The notes beneath the pieces were generated by a model. It did no database searches, was not told where the DNA came from, and was given only the letters and a program-made list of their open reading frames with translations. The position numbers and the translations under genes were made by a program. DNA of 64,000 nucleotides from Sphaerotilus sp965250675 (lineage in GTDB: Bacteria > Pseudomonadota > Gammaproteobacteria > Burkholderiales > Burkholderiaceae_C), in NCBI GenBank assembly GCA_965250675.1, contig CBDFPH010000011.1; one strand, given 5' to 3'. The stretch's first letter is position 1, and each line of letters starts with the position of its first letter. This document shows, piece by piece, positions 48,636-60,016 of this stretch.

Positions 48636-50120
48636 GTGAGGACGCCGCTCAGGCTCCGGCTGGCCCGGCTGTCGATGCGCAGCCGGCTGCTGCTGGGCAT
48701 TCTGTTGCCGGTGGGGCTGCTGGTGGCCATCAACACCTGGAGCCTCTACCAGCAGGCGCTGCACTCGGCCGACACCGCTTATGACCGCACGCTGCTGGCG
48801 TCGGCCAAGGCCATCGGTGAGCTGCTGGAAGTGACCGGCCCGGCCACGGCGCCGCAGCTGCGCGCCAGCGTGCCCTACTCGGCGCTGGAAGCGTTCGAGG
48901 CCGACAACCGCAGCCGCATCTACTTCAAGGTCAGCGGCTTTGGCGGCGAGATGGTCTCGGGCTTCGAGGATCTGCCCACCTGGCGCGGCAAGCTCCCGCT
49001 GCGCAGCCCCTACGCCGCGCTGGTCGATTTCTACGACGACCACTACCGGGGCGAGCCGGTGCGCGTGGCCGTGCTGCTGCAGCCGGTGGCGGGCCAGTCG
49101 GGCCAGGGCATGGCCACCATCCAGGTGGCCGAAACGCTGGAGCTGCGCCAGACGCTGGCGCGGCAGATGCTGCTGGACACGCTCTGGCGCCAGGCCGCGC
49201 TGCTGGGCGTCATCAGCGTGGTGGTGTCGTGGGTGGTGCAGCGCGCCACGCGGCCGGTGCGCGAGTTGAGCGCGGCGCTGCAGTCACGCCGCGCCGATGA
49301 TTTCTCGCCCATTGCCACCGGACTGGCGCCGCGCGAGCTGCAGCCGCTGATCGACGCCACCAACGGCGCGCTGGCCCGGCTGGCCGGCCTGCTGGCGCGG
49401 CAGAAGCGCTTTGTGCGCGACGCCTCGCACCAGCTGCGCACGCCGCTGGCGGTGCTCAAGACCCAGGTGCAATCGGCCCGGCGCGGTGATGTGGCGCCCG
49501 AGGTGGCGCTGCGCGAAATCGCCCAGACCGTGGACGGCGCCACCCGGCTGGCCCACCAGATGCTGGCGCTGGCCAAGATCGAGCAGGCCCAGCACGACCA
49601 GCCGGCACAGACGCTCGACCTGGCTGCGCTGGTGCGCGAGGTCACGCTCGACCTGGCGCCGCTGGTGGCCGACAAGGAGCTGGACTTCGAGCTGCGTGCC
49701 GACACGCCCACCTGGGTGCGCGGCCACGACTGGATGCTGCGCGAGCTGACGCGCAACCTGCTGCACAACGCCATTCGCGCCACGCCGGAAGGCGCGGCGC
49801 TGGCGGTGGAGGTGGCTGAGGTGGCTGTCGAGGTGGCACCTGTCACCGCCGCCGAGTCCGGCCCGGTCGCACGCCTGTCCATCCGCGACAGCGGCCCGGG
49901 CATCAGCGCCGCACAGCGCGAACACCTGTTCGAGCCCTTTCACACCGGCCACCCCAGCACCGGCAGCGGTCTGGGCCTCAACATCTGCCGCGAAGTCTGC
50001 ACCCGCCTGGGCGGCCAGATCCGCCTGCTCAACCGGCACGCCAAAGACGGACGATTGACAGGGCTGGAGGCGCGGGTGGACCTGCCGCTGCAGGATGCCG
50101 CGCGACAATCTGCGGCGTGA
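48636..50120 (+). CDS. tctE: Sensor histidine kinase TctE
   Basis: The 494-residue kinase has a membrane helix at about residues 18-34 and a periplasmic sensor region (TctE N-domain type, about 35-175). A second membrane helix near 180-200 is followed by HAMP, the H-box RFVRDASHQLRTPLAVL, N-box LLHNAIRATPEG, and G boxes DSGPGI and GSGLGLNICREV. The start is a GTG at 48636, 7 bases after tctD; a later ATG (MRSRLLLGIL) is an alternative. It partners TctD. Confidence 0.92.
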   Translation: MRTPLRLRLARLSMRSRLLLGILLPVGLLVAINTWSLYQQALHSADTAYDRTLLASAKAIGELLEVTGPATAPQLRASVPYSALEAFEADNRSRIYFKVSGFGGEMVSGFEDLPTWRGKLPLRSPYAALVDFYDDHYRGEPVRVAVLLQPVAGQSGQGMATIQVAETLELRQTLARQMLLDTLWRQAALLGVISVVVSWVVQRATRPVRELSAALQSRRADDFSPIATGLAPRELQPLIDATNGALARLAGLLARQKRFVRDASHQLRTPLAVLKTQVQSARRGDVAPEVALREIAQTVDGATRLAHQMLALAKIEQAQHDQPAQTLDLAALVREVTLDLAPLVADKELDFELRADTPTWVRGHDWMLRELTRNLLHNAIRATPEGAALAVEVAEVAVEVAPVTAAESGPVARLSIRDSGPGISAAQREHLFEPFHTGHPSTGSGLGLNICREVCTRLGGQIRLLNRHAKDGRLTGLEARVDLPLQDAARQSAA

Positions 50121-50587
50121 AGAACCGAACCGACAAATCAGCACCCCCTGCCGAAGCGCAAGCCGGCGTGCGGCTGGACAAATGGCTCTGGGCCGCGCGC
50201 TTCTACAAGACCCGCAGCCTGGCGGCCGACGAGATCGGCCGCAACCGCGTGATGATCAACGACCAGTTCGCCAAGGCCTCGCGGCTGGTGCGGGTGGGCG
50301 ACCTGATCAGCGTGCGCCGCGACCAGAACCCGGTTCCGCGCGTGGTGCAGGTGCGTGGCCTGTCCGAGGTGCGCGGCCCGGCGCCGGTGGCGCAGTTGCT
50401 CTACGAGGAAACGCCCGAGAGCGTCTCCGCCCAAGCCGCCTGGAACGCCAACCGCCCCTACAGCGCCGAGCCGGCCCACAGCATCGAGCACGGCCGGCCG
50501 ACCAAGTCGGACCGGCGCCAGTTGAGCGAATGGCAGCGCTGGAGCGTGTCGGTGGACGACGACGCGGACGAGCGCGGCGCGTCCTGA
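50117..50587 (+). CDS. hslR: S4-domain RNA-binding protein (HslR/Hsp15-like)
   Basis: The 156-residue protein has an N-terminal S4 fold: VRLDKWLWAARFYKTRSLAA, then RVMINDQFAKASRLVRVGDL. It resembles Hsp15, which binds stalled 50S subunits carrying nascent chains. The C-terminal roughly 60 residues are variable and charged. The start is a GTG overlapping the tctE stop, so it is translationally coupled to an unrelated sensor gene. A heat-shock promoter was not seen. Confidence 0.85.
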   Translation: MKNRTDKSAPPAEAQAGVRLDKWLWAARFYKTRSLAADEIGRNRVMINDQFAKASRLVRVGDLISVRRDQNPVPRVVQVRGLSEVRGPAPVAQLLYEETPESVSAQAAWNANRPYSAEPAHSIEHGRPTKSDRRQLSEWQRWSVSVDDDADERGAS

Positions 50588-50590
50588 ACC

Positions 50591-52018
50591 TCAGTCTTCC
50601 AGCTCGATCTTCTTGGCCACGATCACCGTGCCGCTGAGCGGGCCTTCAGCCTTGACCAGCAGTCCGTTCCTGAGGTCTGCCTCGGTCAGGTCCTTGAAGT
50701 AGGTGCTGGCGTTGTAGGACACCTGCCGGCCGTCGACCGTGAAGGTCTTCGCGCTGGTGTTCAGGCCGCTGATCGTGCCCTCGGCTTCGGCGGTGGCGCC
50801 ATCCACGCTGGATGAGTCGCTGCCCTCGCACTTGATCTTGCTGGCCTGCAGCCCGGTGGTGGTGGGGCGGCCTTCGACTTCGACGTAAACCCCGTTGCCG
50901 AGCGCGGTGCCCACGGCGCACTTGTCGCGATCAAAGCTGGCGGCCACCGCTGCGGTGATCGACACCAACGTGCCGCGCAAGATGAACGAGCCGGCCGTGC
51001 CCACGGCGGGCGCCGTCCAGCCGCTGATCGTGCCGTGGAGTTCGCCGTTGACATCGTCATCGCTGCGCCGCACCTGCACTTCGGTGGCCGTGAAGCTGCC
51101 ATCGCTGCCGTACCTGCCCTTGACGCGGACATAGGTGTCGTTGGCTTGCGCCACGCTGCTGCGCACCGTGACATCGTCGAGCTTGAACGACGCGTTGCCC
51201 GCACTGGCCACCACACCGCTCAGGTAGGTGTCGTCCGACGACGCGACCGTCGCGGTCGACTTCACCCGCACGGACGACGCCACCAGCGTGCTGGCACCGA
51301 CGGTGTAGCCGTTGACCGCAGCGAACACCACCACCGATTGGCCCCGTTCCACGCTGGGCGACGGGCTGGCACTGGCGCGGTTGACCGTCAGGCCACCGAT
51401 CTGGAGGGTGCTGTCGGTGACGGCCGTGACCACACCGCCCACACGCAGGCTCGACAGCGATGTCTGCTTCTCGACCCGCGTGGCCAGCAGGCTGCCGTCG
51501 GCCTGGCGCACGGCGTGGACTTCGACCGCATCGCCCTGTGCCAGCGCCGCCAGCGAGGCCGCGCCATCGAACACCGTCACCGGGCCGGCGCCCTGCACGG
51601 TGTTGACCTTGATGGTCTGGCCGAGCACGACGAAGCCATCGCTCGTCTTGCTGTCGATGCGGCCCTTGACGGCCGGGTCGACCTCGATGCGCGAGGCCAG
51701 GCCGTCGTAGAGGCTGCCCGCCGCTGCGGTCGTGAAGACCACCGAGGTGCGCTGGCCGAACTTCGCCTCCGTGAGCGCGAAGGTGCCGGCGCCGGTCTCG
51801 ACCTGCACCAGCGCCTTGCTGTCGTCATAGCGCACGCCGTCGACGATCACGCTGCCAAAGCCCGACACCGTGCCCACCGTATTGCTGGGCGCGGCACCCG
51901 TGCCGTTGGTGCCGACGTCACCACCACCACAGGCGGCCAGCGTCAGAGCCAGCCACCACGGGGCCAGGGCGCGTGAAGCGCGCGTGGCGCGGCCATCATC
52001 ACCAGAACGAACAGACAT
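50591..52018 (-). CDS. DUF5666 repeat lipoprotein
   Basis: This 475-residue predicted lipoprotein has signal peptide and lipobox LTLAAC (Cys30) followed by GGGDVGTNGTG. The mature part is built of repeated beta-rich modules of about 60-70 residues (GTVSGFGSVIVDGVRYDDS, GRIDSKTSDGFVVLGQTIKV, GVVTAVTDSTLQIGGLTVN, GTISGLNTSAKTFTVDG), typical of DUF5666. No function is known. It lies 17 bases downstream of the DUF6502 gene and is probably co-transcribed. Confidence 0.8.
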   Translation of the reverse strand: MSVRSGDDGRATRASRALAPWWLALTLAACGGGDVGTNGTGAAPSNTVGTVSGFGSVIVDGVRYDDSKALVQVETGAGTFALTEAKFGQRTSVVFTTAAAGSLYDGLASRIEVDPAVKGRIDSKTSDGFVVLGQTIKVNTVQGAGPVTVFDGAASLAALAQGDAVEVHAVRQADGSLLATRVEKQTSLSSLRVGGVVTAVTDSTLQIGGLTVNRASASPSPSVERGQSVVVFAAVNGYTVGASTLVASSVRVKSTATVASSDDTYLSGVVASAGNASFKLDDVTVRSSVAQANDTYVRVKGRYGSDGSFTATEVQVRRSDDDVNGELHGTISGWTAPAVGTAGSFILRGTLVSITAAVAASFDRDKCAVGTALGNGVYVEVEGRPTTTGLQASKIKCEGSDSSSVDGATAEAEGTISGLNTSAKTFTVDGRQVSYNASTYFKDLTEADLRNGLLVKAEGPLSGTVIVAKKIELED

Positions 52019-52035
52019 GCGGTCTCCTCACGGGC

Positions 52036-52944
52036 TCAGGACGCAGAGCCCGAGCGCTTGTTGTCGGCAGCGGGCGCCAGGGCTTGAGCCGAGTCGGGCA
52101 CCGCTTCATGAAAGTAATAGACGCCGAAGCGCATGCGCATGGGCGTGTCGCTGCGGCTGTCGTCGGCGCGCACGCGCTCGGTGGCGCTGGTGACCATGCC
52201 CTGGAAAGCGGGGGCCCAGAGTTCGCGCGCCCGCTGTGCCAGCGCCTGGGCTGATTCGGCGCTCAGGCCGTTGGCGTAGACGCTCTGCTCCAGAAAGCGC
52301 CCGGCGCTGCCCGGCTGCAGGTTGTGCACGGCGGCGGCCAGGTGGTCGGCGGCGTTGACGGCCAGGGTCTGCGCGGCGCTTTCGTCCTCGGGGCGGCTGA
52401 CGAAGCGGTCACCGGCCAGCACCACGTCGTCACCGTCTTGCGTGACGAGTTCCAGCCGCTGCAATTCCTCCAGCAGCGTTCGCGGGTGGACGTCGCTGGA
52501 GGTCTCGCGCGCCAGTGCCTCGAAGCTCGGTGCCTCGCCCTGGCGCGGCAGGCGCAGGCGCAGCGGCGTGTTGAGGTCGCCGGGCGTGGTGCGAAAGCGC
52601 GCGTCGGTGATCCAGCGGGTGAACAGCACCGACGCCGGCGTGGGCGCCAGCGGCGCGGTGGCCAGGTTCTGGTCGGACAGCGCACGCACGTCCTTGCGGT
52701 GCACGCCCGAGAGCACGCTCAGCGCCGAGTCGGTGGCCTTGCTGCCGCGGCGGGTCAGCTCGGCCCGCGCCTCGGCCAGGAAGACCTGCTTGAGCACCTG
52801 CGCCACCGCGCCGTAATGCACGCCGTGGCGCAGCAGCCAGCGCACCAGCGGGCGCAGGACCACGGCGATGCCATCCAGCGCCCGCTGGGCTTGCGGGTCG
52901 ACGGAGGTGTCGACGGAAACAGGGGAGGAAGAGGCGTCAGACAT
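52036..52944 (-). CDS. DUF6502 family protein
   Basis: The 302-residue soluble protein matches the pattern of DUF6502: an N-terminal helical region (ALDGIAVVLRPLVRWLLRHG, then GAVAQVLKQVFLAEARAEL), an ALSVLSGVHRKDVRAL winged-helix-like segment, and a C-terminal MRMRFGVYYFHE. It may be a DNA-binding regulator, by the helix-turn-helix look, but this is unproven. It precedes the DUF5666 lipoprotein gene and is divergent from grpE (129 bases). Confidence 0.7.
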   Translation of the reverse strand: MSDASSSPVSVDTSVDPQAQRALDGIAVVLRPLVRWLLRHGVHYGAVAQVLKQVFLAEARAELTRRGSKATDSALSVLSGVHRKDVRALSDQNLATAPLAPTPASVLFTRWITDARFRTTPGDLNTPLRLRLPRQGEAPSFEALARETSSDVHPRTLLEELQRLELVTQDGDDVVLAGDRFVSRPEDESAAQTLAVNAADHLAAAVHNLQPGSAGRFLEQSVYANGLSAESAQALAQRARELWAPAFQGMVTSATERVRADDSRSDTPMRMRFGVYYFHEAVPDSAQALAPAADNKRSGSAS

Positions 52945-52996
52945 GGCTGGGATTATTTCCCATGAATTCTAGCCGCAAAAACTTCAAAACCACCCT

Positions 52997-53003
52997 CTTG
53001 AAA
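52997..53003 (+). promoter_or_regulatory. Sigma32-type -35 upstream of grpE
   Basis: CTTGAAA, the heat-shock sigma factor -35 consensus, lies 71 bases before the grpE ATG. The -10 region is not a clear CCCCAT-T match, so only the -35 is called. No CIRCE element was seen. Confidence 0.5.
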
Positions 53004-53073
53004 TCAGGGGCTCTGGCGTCAGTTCACCACAGTCCGTCGTTTGACGTCTGTGGTTCCCAGTCCATAAAAAACC

Positions 53074-53610
53074 ATGTCTGAACCCGAAAACTTCGCTCAC
53101 ACCGAACCCACCACCACCGCCACCGGTGCGACCGAGATCATCGACGACAGCGCCGCGCGCATCGCCGATCTCGAAGCCAAGAACGCCGACCTGGCCGACG
53201 CTTACCTGCGCGCCAAGGCCGAGGCCGAGAACGCCCGCCGCCGCGCGGACGACGAAATCGCCAAATCGCGCAAGTACGCCGTCGAAGGCTTCGCCGACAG
53301 CCTGCTGCCCGTCAAGGACAGCCTGGAGGCGGCCATCGCCACCCACGCCTCGGGCAAGGGCTCGCCCGAGCAGATGCTCGAAGGCGTGCACGCCACGCTG
53401 CGCCAGCTGGGCCAGGCGCTGGAGCGCAACAAGGTGCTGGAGATCAACCCGCCCATGGGCACCAAGTTCGATCCGCACCAGCACCAGGCCATCAGCGTGG
53501 TGCCGGCAGCGCAGGACCCCAACACGGTGGTCGCGGTGCTGCAGAAGGGCTACCTGATCAACGACCGCGTGCTGCGGCCGGCGCTCGTGACGGTGTCCGC
53601 ACCCAAGTAA
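53074..53610 (+). CDS. grpE: Nucleotide exchange factor GrpE
   Basis: GrpE (178 residues) releases ADP from DnaK. A long N-terminal coiled-coil helix (ARIADLEAKNADLADAYLRA, then AENARRRADDEIAK) is followed by the four-helix bundle and a beta-wing with GTKFDPHQHQAISV and VVAVLQKGYLINDRVLRPA. It is first in grpE-dnaK-dnaJ, behind a sigma32-like element. Length and residues are normal. Confidence 0.97.
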   Translation: MSEPENFAHTEPTTTATGATEIIDDSAARIADLEAKNADLADAYLRAKAEAENARRRADDEIAKSRKYAVEGFADSLLPVKDSLEAAIATHASGKGSPEQMLEGVHATLRQLGQALERNKVLEINPPMGTKFDPHQHQAISVVPAAQDPNTVVAVLQKGYLINDRVLRPALVTVSAPK

Positions 53611-53742
53611 AGACCGCGCCGCGCCCGGAGCCGCCAAGTTGATGCAGCGCAAATTGATTGCACATCGATTGCGCCGCCCTTGAAAGCCCGGCCGCCAGCC
53701 GCAAATCGCCAACAAGCCAACAAATTTCCCCGGAGTAAACAC

Positions 53743-55692
<1,950 letters not shown>

Positions 55693-55697
55693 TCTCA

Positions 55698-55717
55698 AGG
55701 CGGCCGCGAGGCCGCCT
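55698..55717 (+). terminator. Hairpin between dnaK and dnaJ
   Basis: AGGCGGCC-GCGA-GGCCGCCT forms an 8-base stem 6 bases after the dnaK stop, without a T tract. A second hairpin (AGCAGAC-GGCC-TGTCTGCT region near 55741) follows. Both probably lower read-through or stabilise the dnaK mRNA rather than stop transcription fully. Confidence 0.5.
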
Positions 55718-55802
55718 GTGAGCCTTCGCCGCGTTCGGGGAGCAGACGGCCTGTCTGCTGTTCAGCGCGGCGTTCCTACATCCGTGATTGCAGGTTTTTT
55801 TC

Positions 55803-56954
<1,152 letters not shown>

Positions 56955-56974
56955 GCGCCGGCAATGCCGATATG

Positions 56975-57004
56975 AAAAAGGCCTCCTGGGTGGAGGCCTT
57001 TTTT
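56975..57004 (+). terminator. Terminator after dnaJ
   Basis: GGCCTCC / GGAGGCC with loop TGGGT is preceded by five A and followed by six T. It is a textbook intrinsic terminator 20 bases after dnaJ. Confidence 0.92.
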
Positions 57005-57018
57005 GATGGCGCCCACAG

Positions 57019-58728
57019 ATGCAACTGCTCGACCCTGACATTCAAGAGTGCTGCGCGCTGGTGATCGACGGCAACCCCACCTCGCGCAGCACCCTGGTGG
57101 GCATGCTGCGCGAGTTCGGGCTGGGCACCGTGGCGCAGTGCTCGCGGGCCACCGATGCCCGGCGCATCCTGGAGTTGCGCCGCTTCGACATCGTGCTGTG
57201 CGAGCACCATTTCGATCAAAGCCATGGCGGCGGCTACGACGGCCAGGACCTGCTCGACGAGTTGCGGCGCGCCCAGTTGCTGCCCTTCTCGACCGTCTTC
57301 ATCATGGTCACCGGCGAGGCCTCGTACGCCAAGGTGGCCGAAGCGGCGGAATCCGCGCTCGACAGCTACCTGCTCAAGCCGCACAACGCCACCATCCTGG
57401 CCGACCGCGTGCAGCAGGCGCGCCACCGCAAGAAGGTGCTCAAGCCGATCTTCAGTGCCATCGAGGCCGGCGACCATGGCCGCGCCGCCGCGCTGTGCCT
57501 GGAACGCTACGGCCGGCGCGGCGAGTTCTGGCTCTATGCCGCCCGCATCGGTGCCGAGTTGCTGCTGCGCATCGGCCAGCACGACGCGGCGCGCAGGCTG
57601 TTCGAGTCGGTGCGCGAAACCCGCGCCCTGCCCTGGACCAAGCTCGGCATCGCCCGCGCCGAACTCGACGGTGGCGCGCCGCAGCAGGCCCGCCGCACGC
57701 TGCAGGAACTGATCGCCAACAACCCCGGCTATGCCGACGCCTACGACGTGCTCGGCCGGGTGCACCTTGACCATGGCGAGCTGGATGCTGCCCTGACCAC
57801 CTACCGCCGCGCCAGCGAGCTGACGCCCGCCAGCATCGGCCGGCTGCAGAAGCTGGGCGCGCTCGCCTTCTACACCGGCGACGCGGCCGAGGCGACCAAG
57901 GCGCTCGACAAGGCCATGGTCACCGGCATCAGCAGCAAGACCTTCGATCTGCAGAGCCTCGTGCTGCTGGCGCTGCTGCGCTTCGATCAGGCCGACAGCC
58001 GTGGCCTGCAGCGCGTGGTGGACACGCTCACCCATGCGGTCGAGCAGACCCAGCGCCGCAAGCCGGCGCGTGCGGAACTCGACCCGGACGCACTGATCGA
58101 CACCGTTGCAGAAACCGCGCCCGACGAAACCCGCGTCCGCAACCTGCGCCTGCTGGCCATCACCCAGGTGCTGCACGCCTTGATGCAGCGCCAGTCGGAC
58201 AGCGCCAGCCGCACGCTGCGCGAACTGGGCAGCACCATTCGCGAGGCCGAATTCGACTTCGAGTCGGCCATCAACCTCGTCTCGCTGCTTAGCCGGCTGG
58301 CCGGTGGCGCGCTGGTCGTGCCCGAAGCCGAAGGGTGGCTGCGTGCACTGGCCATGCGCTTCTGCGTCTCCAAGGCCACCACCGATCTGCTGCTGGGCGC
58401 TGCGCGGGCGCATGAACCCACTCAGACACTGATTCGCGAGGCGCAGGCCAGCATCACCGGCATGGCCGAGCGCGCCATGACGCACAGCGTCAAGGGCTCA
58501 CCCGCGATTGCGGTGCAGACCCTGCTGCGCCAGGGCGGCGAGAACCTCAACGCCAAGCTGCTCGAACTCGCACAGTTGGTGCTGGAGCGTTACCGCGACC
58601 GCATCGACATGTACCCCGAAATGCATGCACAGGCGCAGGGCCTGCTGCAGCGCTATTGCGCGCAGGGCACGCGCATCAACCTCAATGAGACCGGCCGCAG
58701 CGCCGGCTCGCTGGCGCTGCGCGGCTGA
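57019..58728 (+). CDS. Pseudo-receiver / TPR signalling protein
   Basis: The 569-residue protein has an N-terminal receiver-like domain (about residues 10-130) and a long helical TPR region (about 150-560; GYADAYDVLGRVHLDHGELD is a clear repeat). In the receiver the usual phospho-acceptor Asp is replaced by Glu62 (VLCEHHF). The acidic pair is reduced to Asp17-Gly (VIDGNP), while Thr98 (MVTGEA) and Lys120 (YLLKPH) remain. It probably acts without phosphorylation or is locked in an active-like state. No kinase adjoins. Similar proteins occur in other Burkholderiales with unknown roles. Confidence 0.82.
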   Translation: MQLLDPDIQECCALVIDGNPTSRSTLVGMLREFGLGTVAQCSRATDARRILELRRFDIVLCEHHFDQSHGGGYDGQDLLDELRRAQLLPFSTVFIMVTGEASYAKVAEAAESALDSYLLKPHNATILADRVQQARHRKKVLKPIFSAIEAGDHGRAAALCLERYGRRGEFWLYAARIGAELLLRIGQHDAARRLFESVRETRALPWTKLGIARAELDGGAPQQARRTLQELIANNPGYADAYDVLGRVHLDHGELDAALTTYRRASELTPASIGRLQKLGALAFYTGDAAEATKALDKAMVTGISSKTFDLQSLVLLALLRFDQADSRGLQRVVDTLTHAVEQTQRRKPARAELDPDALIDTVAETAPDETRVRNLRLLAITQVLHALMQRQSDSASRTLRELGSTIREAEFDFESAINLVSLLSRLAGGALVVPEAEGWLRALAMRFCVSKATTDLLLGAARAHEPTQTLIREAQASITGMAERAMTHSVKGSPAIAVQTLLRQGGENLNAKLLELAQLVLERYRDRIDMYPEMHAQAQGLLQRYCAQGTRINLNETGRSAGSLALRG

Positions 58729-58749
58729 AGCCCGCGCGCCTTCAGACCC

Positions 58750-59937
58750 TCACTCACCCAGCCAGTCGGCCAGCACCTCGCGGGTGTGCTGGCCCAGCAG
58801 CGGCGCCGCATGGTGGTAAGTCACCGGCGTGGCCGACAGCCGGATCGGGTTGGCCACGCCCGGCACGGGCGGGCCACCCGCGTGTGGCAGATCGACCCGC
58901 AGCCCGCGCGCCAGAACCTGCGGATCGGCAAACACGGCGTCAAGCCGGTTGATCGGCCCGCACGGCACCGCCTGTGACTCCAGCGCTGCGACCCACTCGG
59001 CGGTGCTGCGCATCACGGTGGTCTGACGCAGCAGCGGAATCAGCACGGCACGGTGGGCCACGCGCTGGGCGTTGCTGGCGAATCGCGCATCTACCGACCA
59101 TTCCGGCCGGCCTGCGACGGCGCAGAAGCGCGCGAACTGGCCATCGTTGCCAATGGCCAGGATCATGTCGCCGTCGGCCGTCGGGAAATCCTGGTAGGGC
59201 ACGATGTTGGGGTGCGCATTGCCCATGCGACCCGGCACCGCGCCGCCAACAAGATAGTTGGCGGTCTGGTTGGCGAGCGTGGCGATCTGCACGTCCAGCA
59301 AGGCCAGGTCGATGTGCTGGCCCTGCCCCGTGCGGTGGCGGTGCTGCAGCGCCGCAAGCACGGCGATGGCGGCGTGCAGGCCGGTCATGACATCGACCAG
59401 CGCCACGCCGACCTTCTGCGGCCCGGCGCCCTCTTCGCCCTCGGCACGACCGGTGACGCTCATCAGCCCGCCCATGGCCTGGATCAGGAAGTCATAGCCC
59501 GCACGCGGCGCATACGGACCGGTCTGGCCGAAGCCGGTGATCGAGCAGTAGATCAGCCCCGGATGCGCGGCGCACAGCGTCTCATGGTCCAGCCCGTAGG
59601 CCTTCAGGCCGCCGACCTTGAAGTTCTCCAGCACCACGTCCGCCTGCGCCGCCAGCCGCCGCACCTGTGCCGCACCCGCCGGGTCGGCCAGGTCGACCGC
59701 GACCGAGCGCTTGTTGCGGTTGGCGCAGAAGAAGTAGGCCGCGTCGGCGGTGTCGCGCCCTTGCGCATCCGGCAGCCACGGCGGGCCCCAGGCGCGGGTG
59801 TCGTCGCCACTGCCGGGGCGTTCGATCTTGACGACGTCAGCCCCCAGATCCGCCAGCATCTGCCCGGCCCAGGGACCGGCAAGCACGCGCGACAGGTCGA
59901 GGACCTTGAGGCCTTGCAGCGCTGTGGGCGCCGTCAT
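58750..59937 (-). CDS. CaiB/BaiF family CoA-transferase, probably glutarate-directed
   Basis: This 395-residue class III CoA-transferase begins GLKVLDLSRVLAGPWAGQML and continues with LADLGADVVKIERPGSGDDT and NRNKRSVAVDLADPAG. The catalytic Asp is in YDFLIQAMGGLMSVTG, with GQHIDLALLDVQIATLAN after it. These proteins move CoA between carboxylic acids. The next upstream gene is glutaryl-CoA dehydrogenase, so the likely reaction is glutarate + succinyl-CoA (or similar) to glutaryl-CoA, as in the human SUGCT relative. The assignment rests on context. Confidence 0.85.
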   Translation of the reverse strand: MTAPTALQGLKVLDLSRVLAGPWAGQMLADLGADVVKIERPGSGDDTRAWGPPWLPDAQGRDTADAAYFFCANRNKRSVAVDLADPAGAAQVRRLAAQADVVLENFKVGGLKAYGLDHETLCAAHPGLIYCSITGFGQTGPYAPRAGYDFLIQAMGGLMSVTGRAEGEEGAGPQKVGVALVDVMTGLHAAIAVLAALQHRHRTGQGQHIDLALLDVQIATLANQTANYLVGGAVPGRMGNAHPNIVPYQDFPTADGDMILAIGNDGQFARFCAVAGRPEWSVDARFASNAQRVAHRAVLIPLLRQTTVMRSTAEWVAALESQAVPCGPINRLDAVFADPQVLARGLRVDLPHAGGPPVPGVANPIRLSATPVTYHHAAPLLGQHTREVLADWLGE

Positions 59938-59970
59938 GGCAGCCGGCGCCGAGCCGCCTCAAGCCGGCTG

Positions 59971-60014
59971 CACGCCCACTCGGGGGGCAGCGACCGCAGG
60001 GAGCGTGGGGGCAC
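59971..60014. repeat. Intergenic repeat resembling Comamonadaceae interspersed elements
   Basis: The stretch CACGCCCACTCGGGGGGCAG onward to GAGCGTGGGGGC between the CoA-transferase and the dehydrogenase has the look of a GC-rich interspersed repeat that I recall from Comamonadaceae intergenic regions. A GCCCAC...GTGGGG pairing is possible. Only one copy is in this window, so repeat status is from memory. Confidence 0.4.
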
Positions 60015-60016
60015 CA

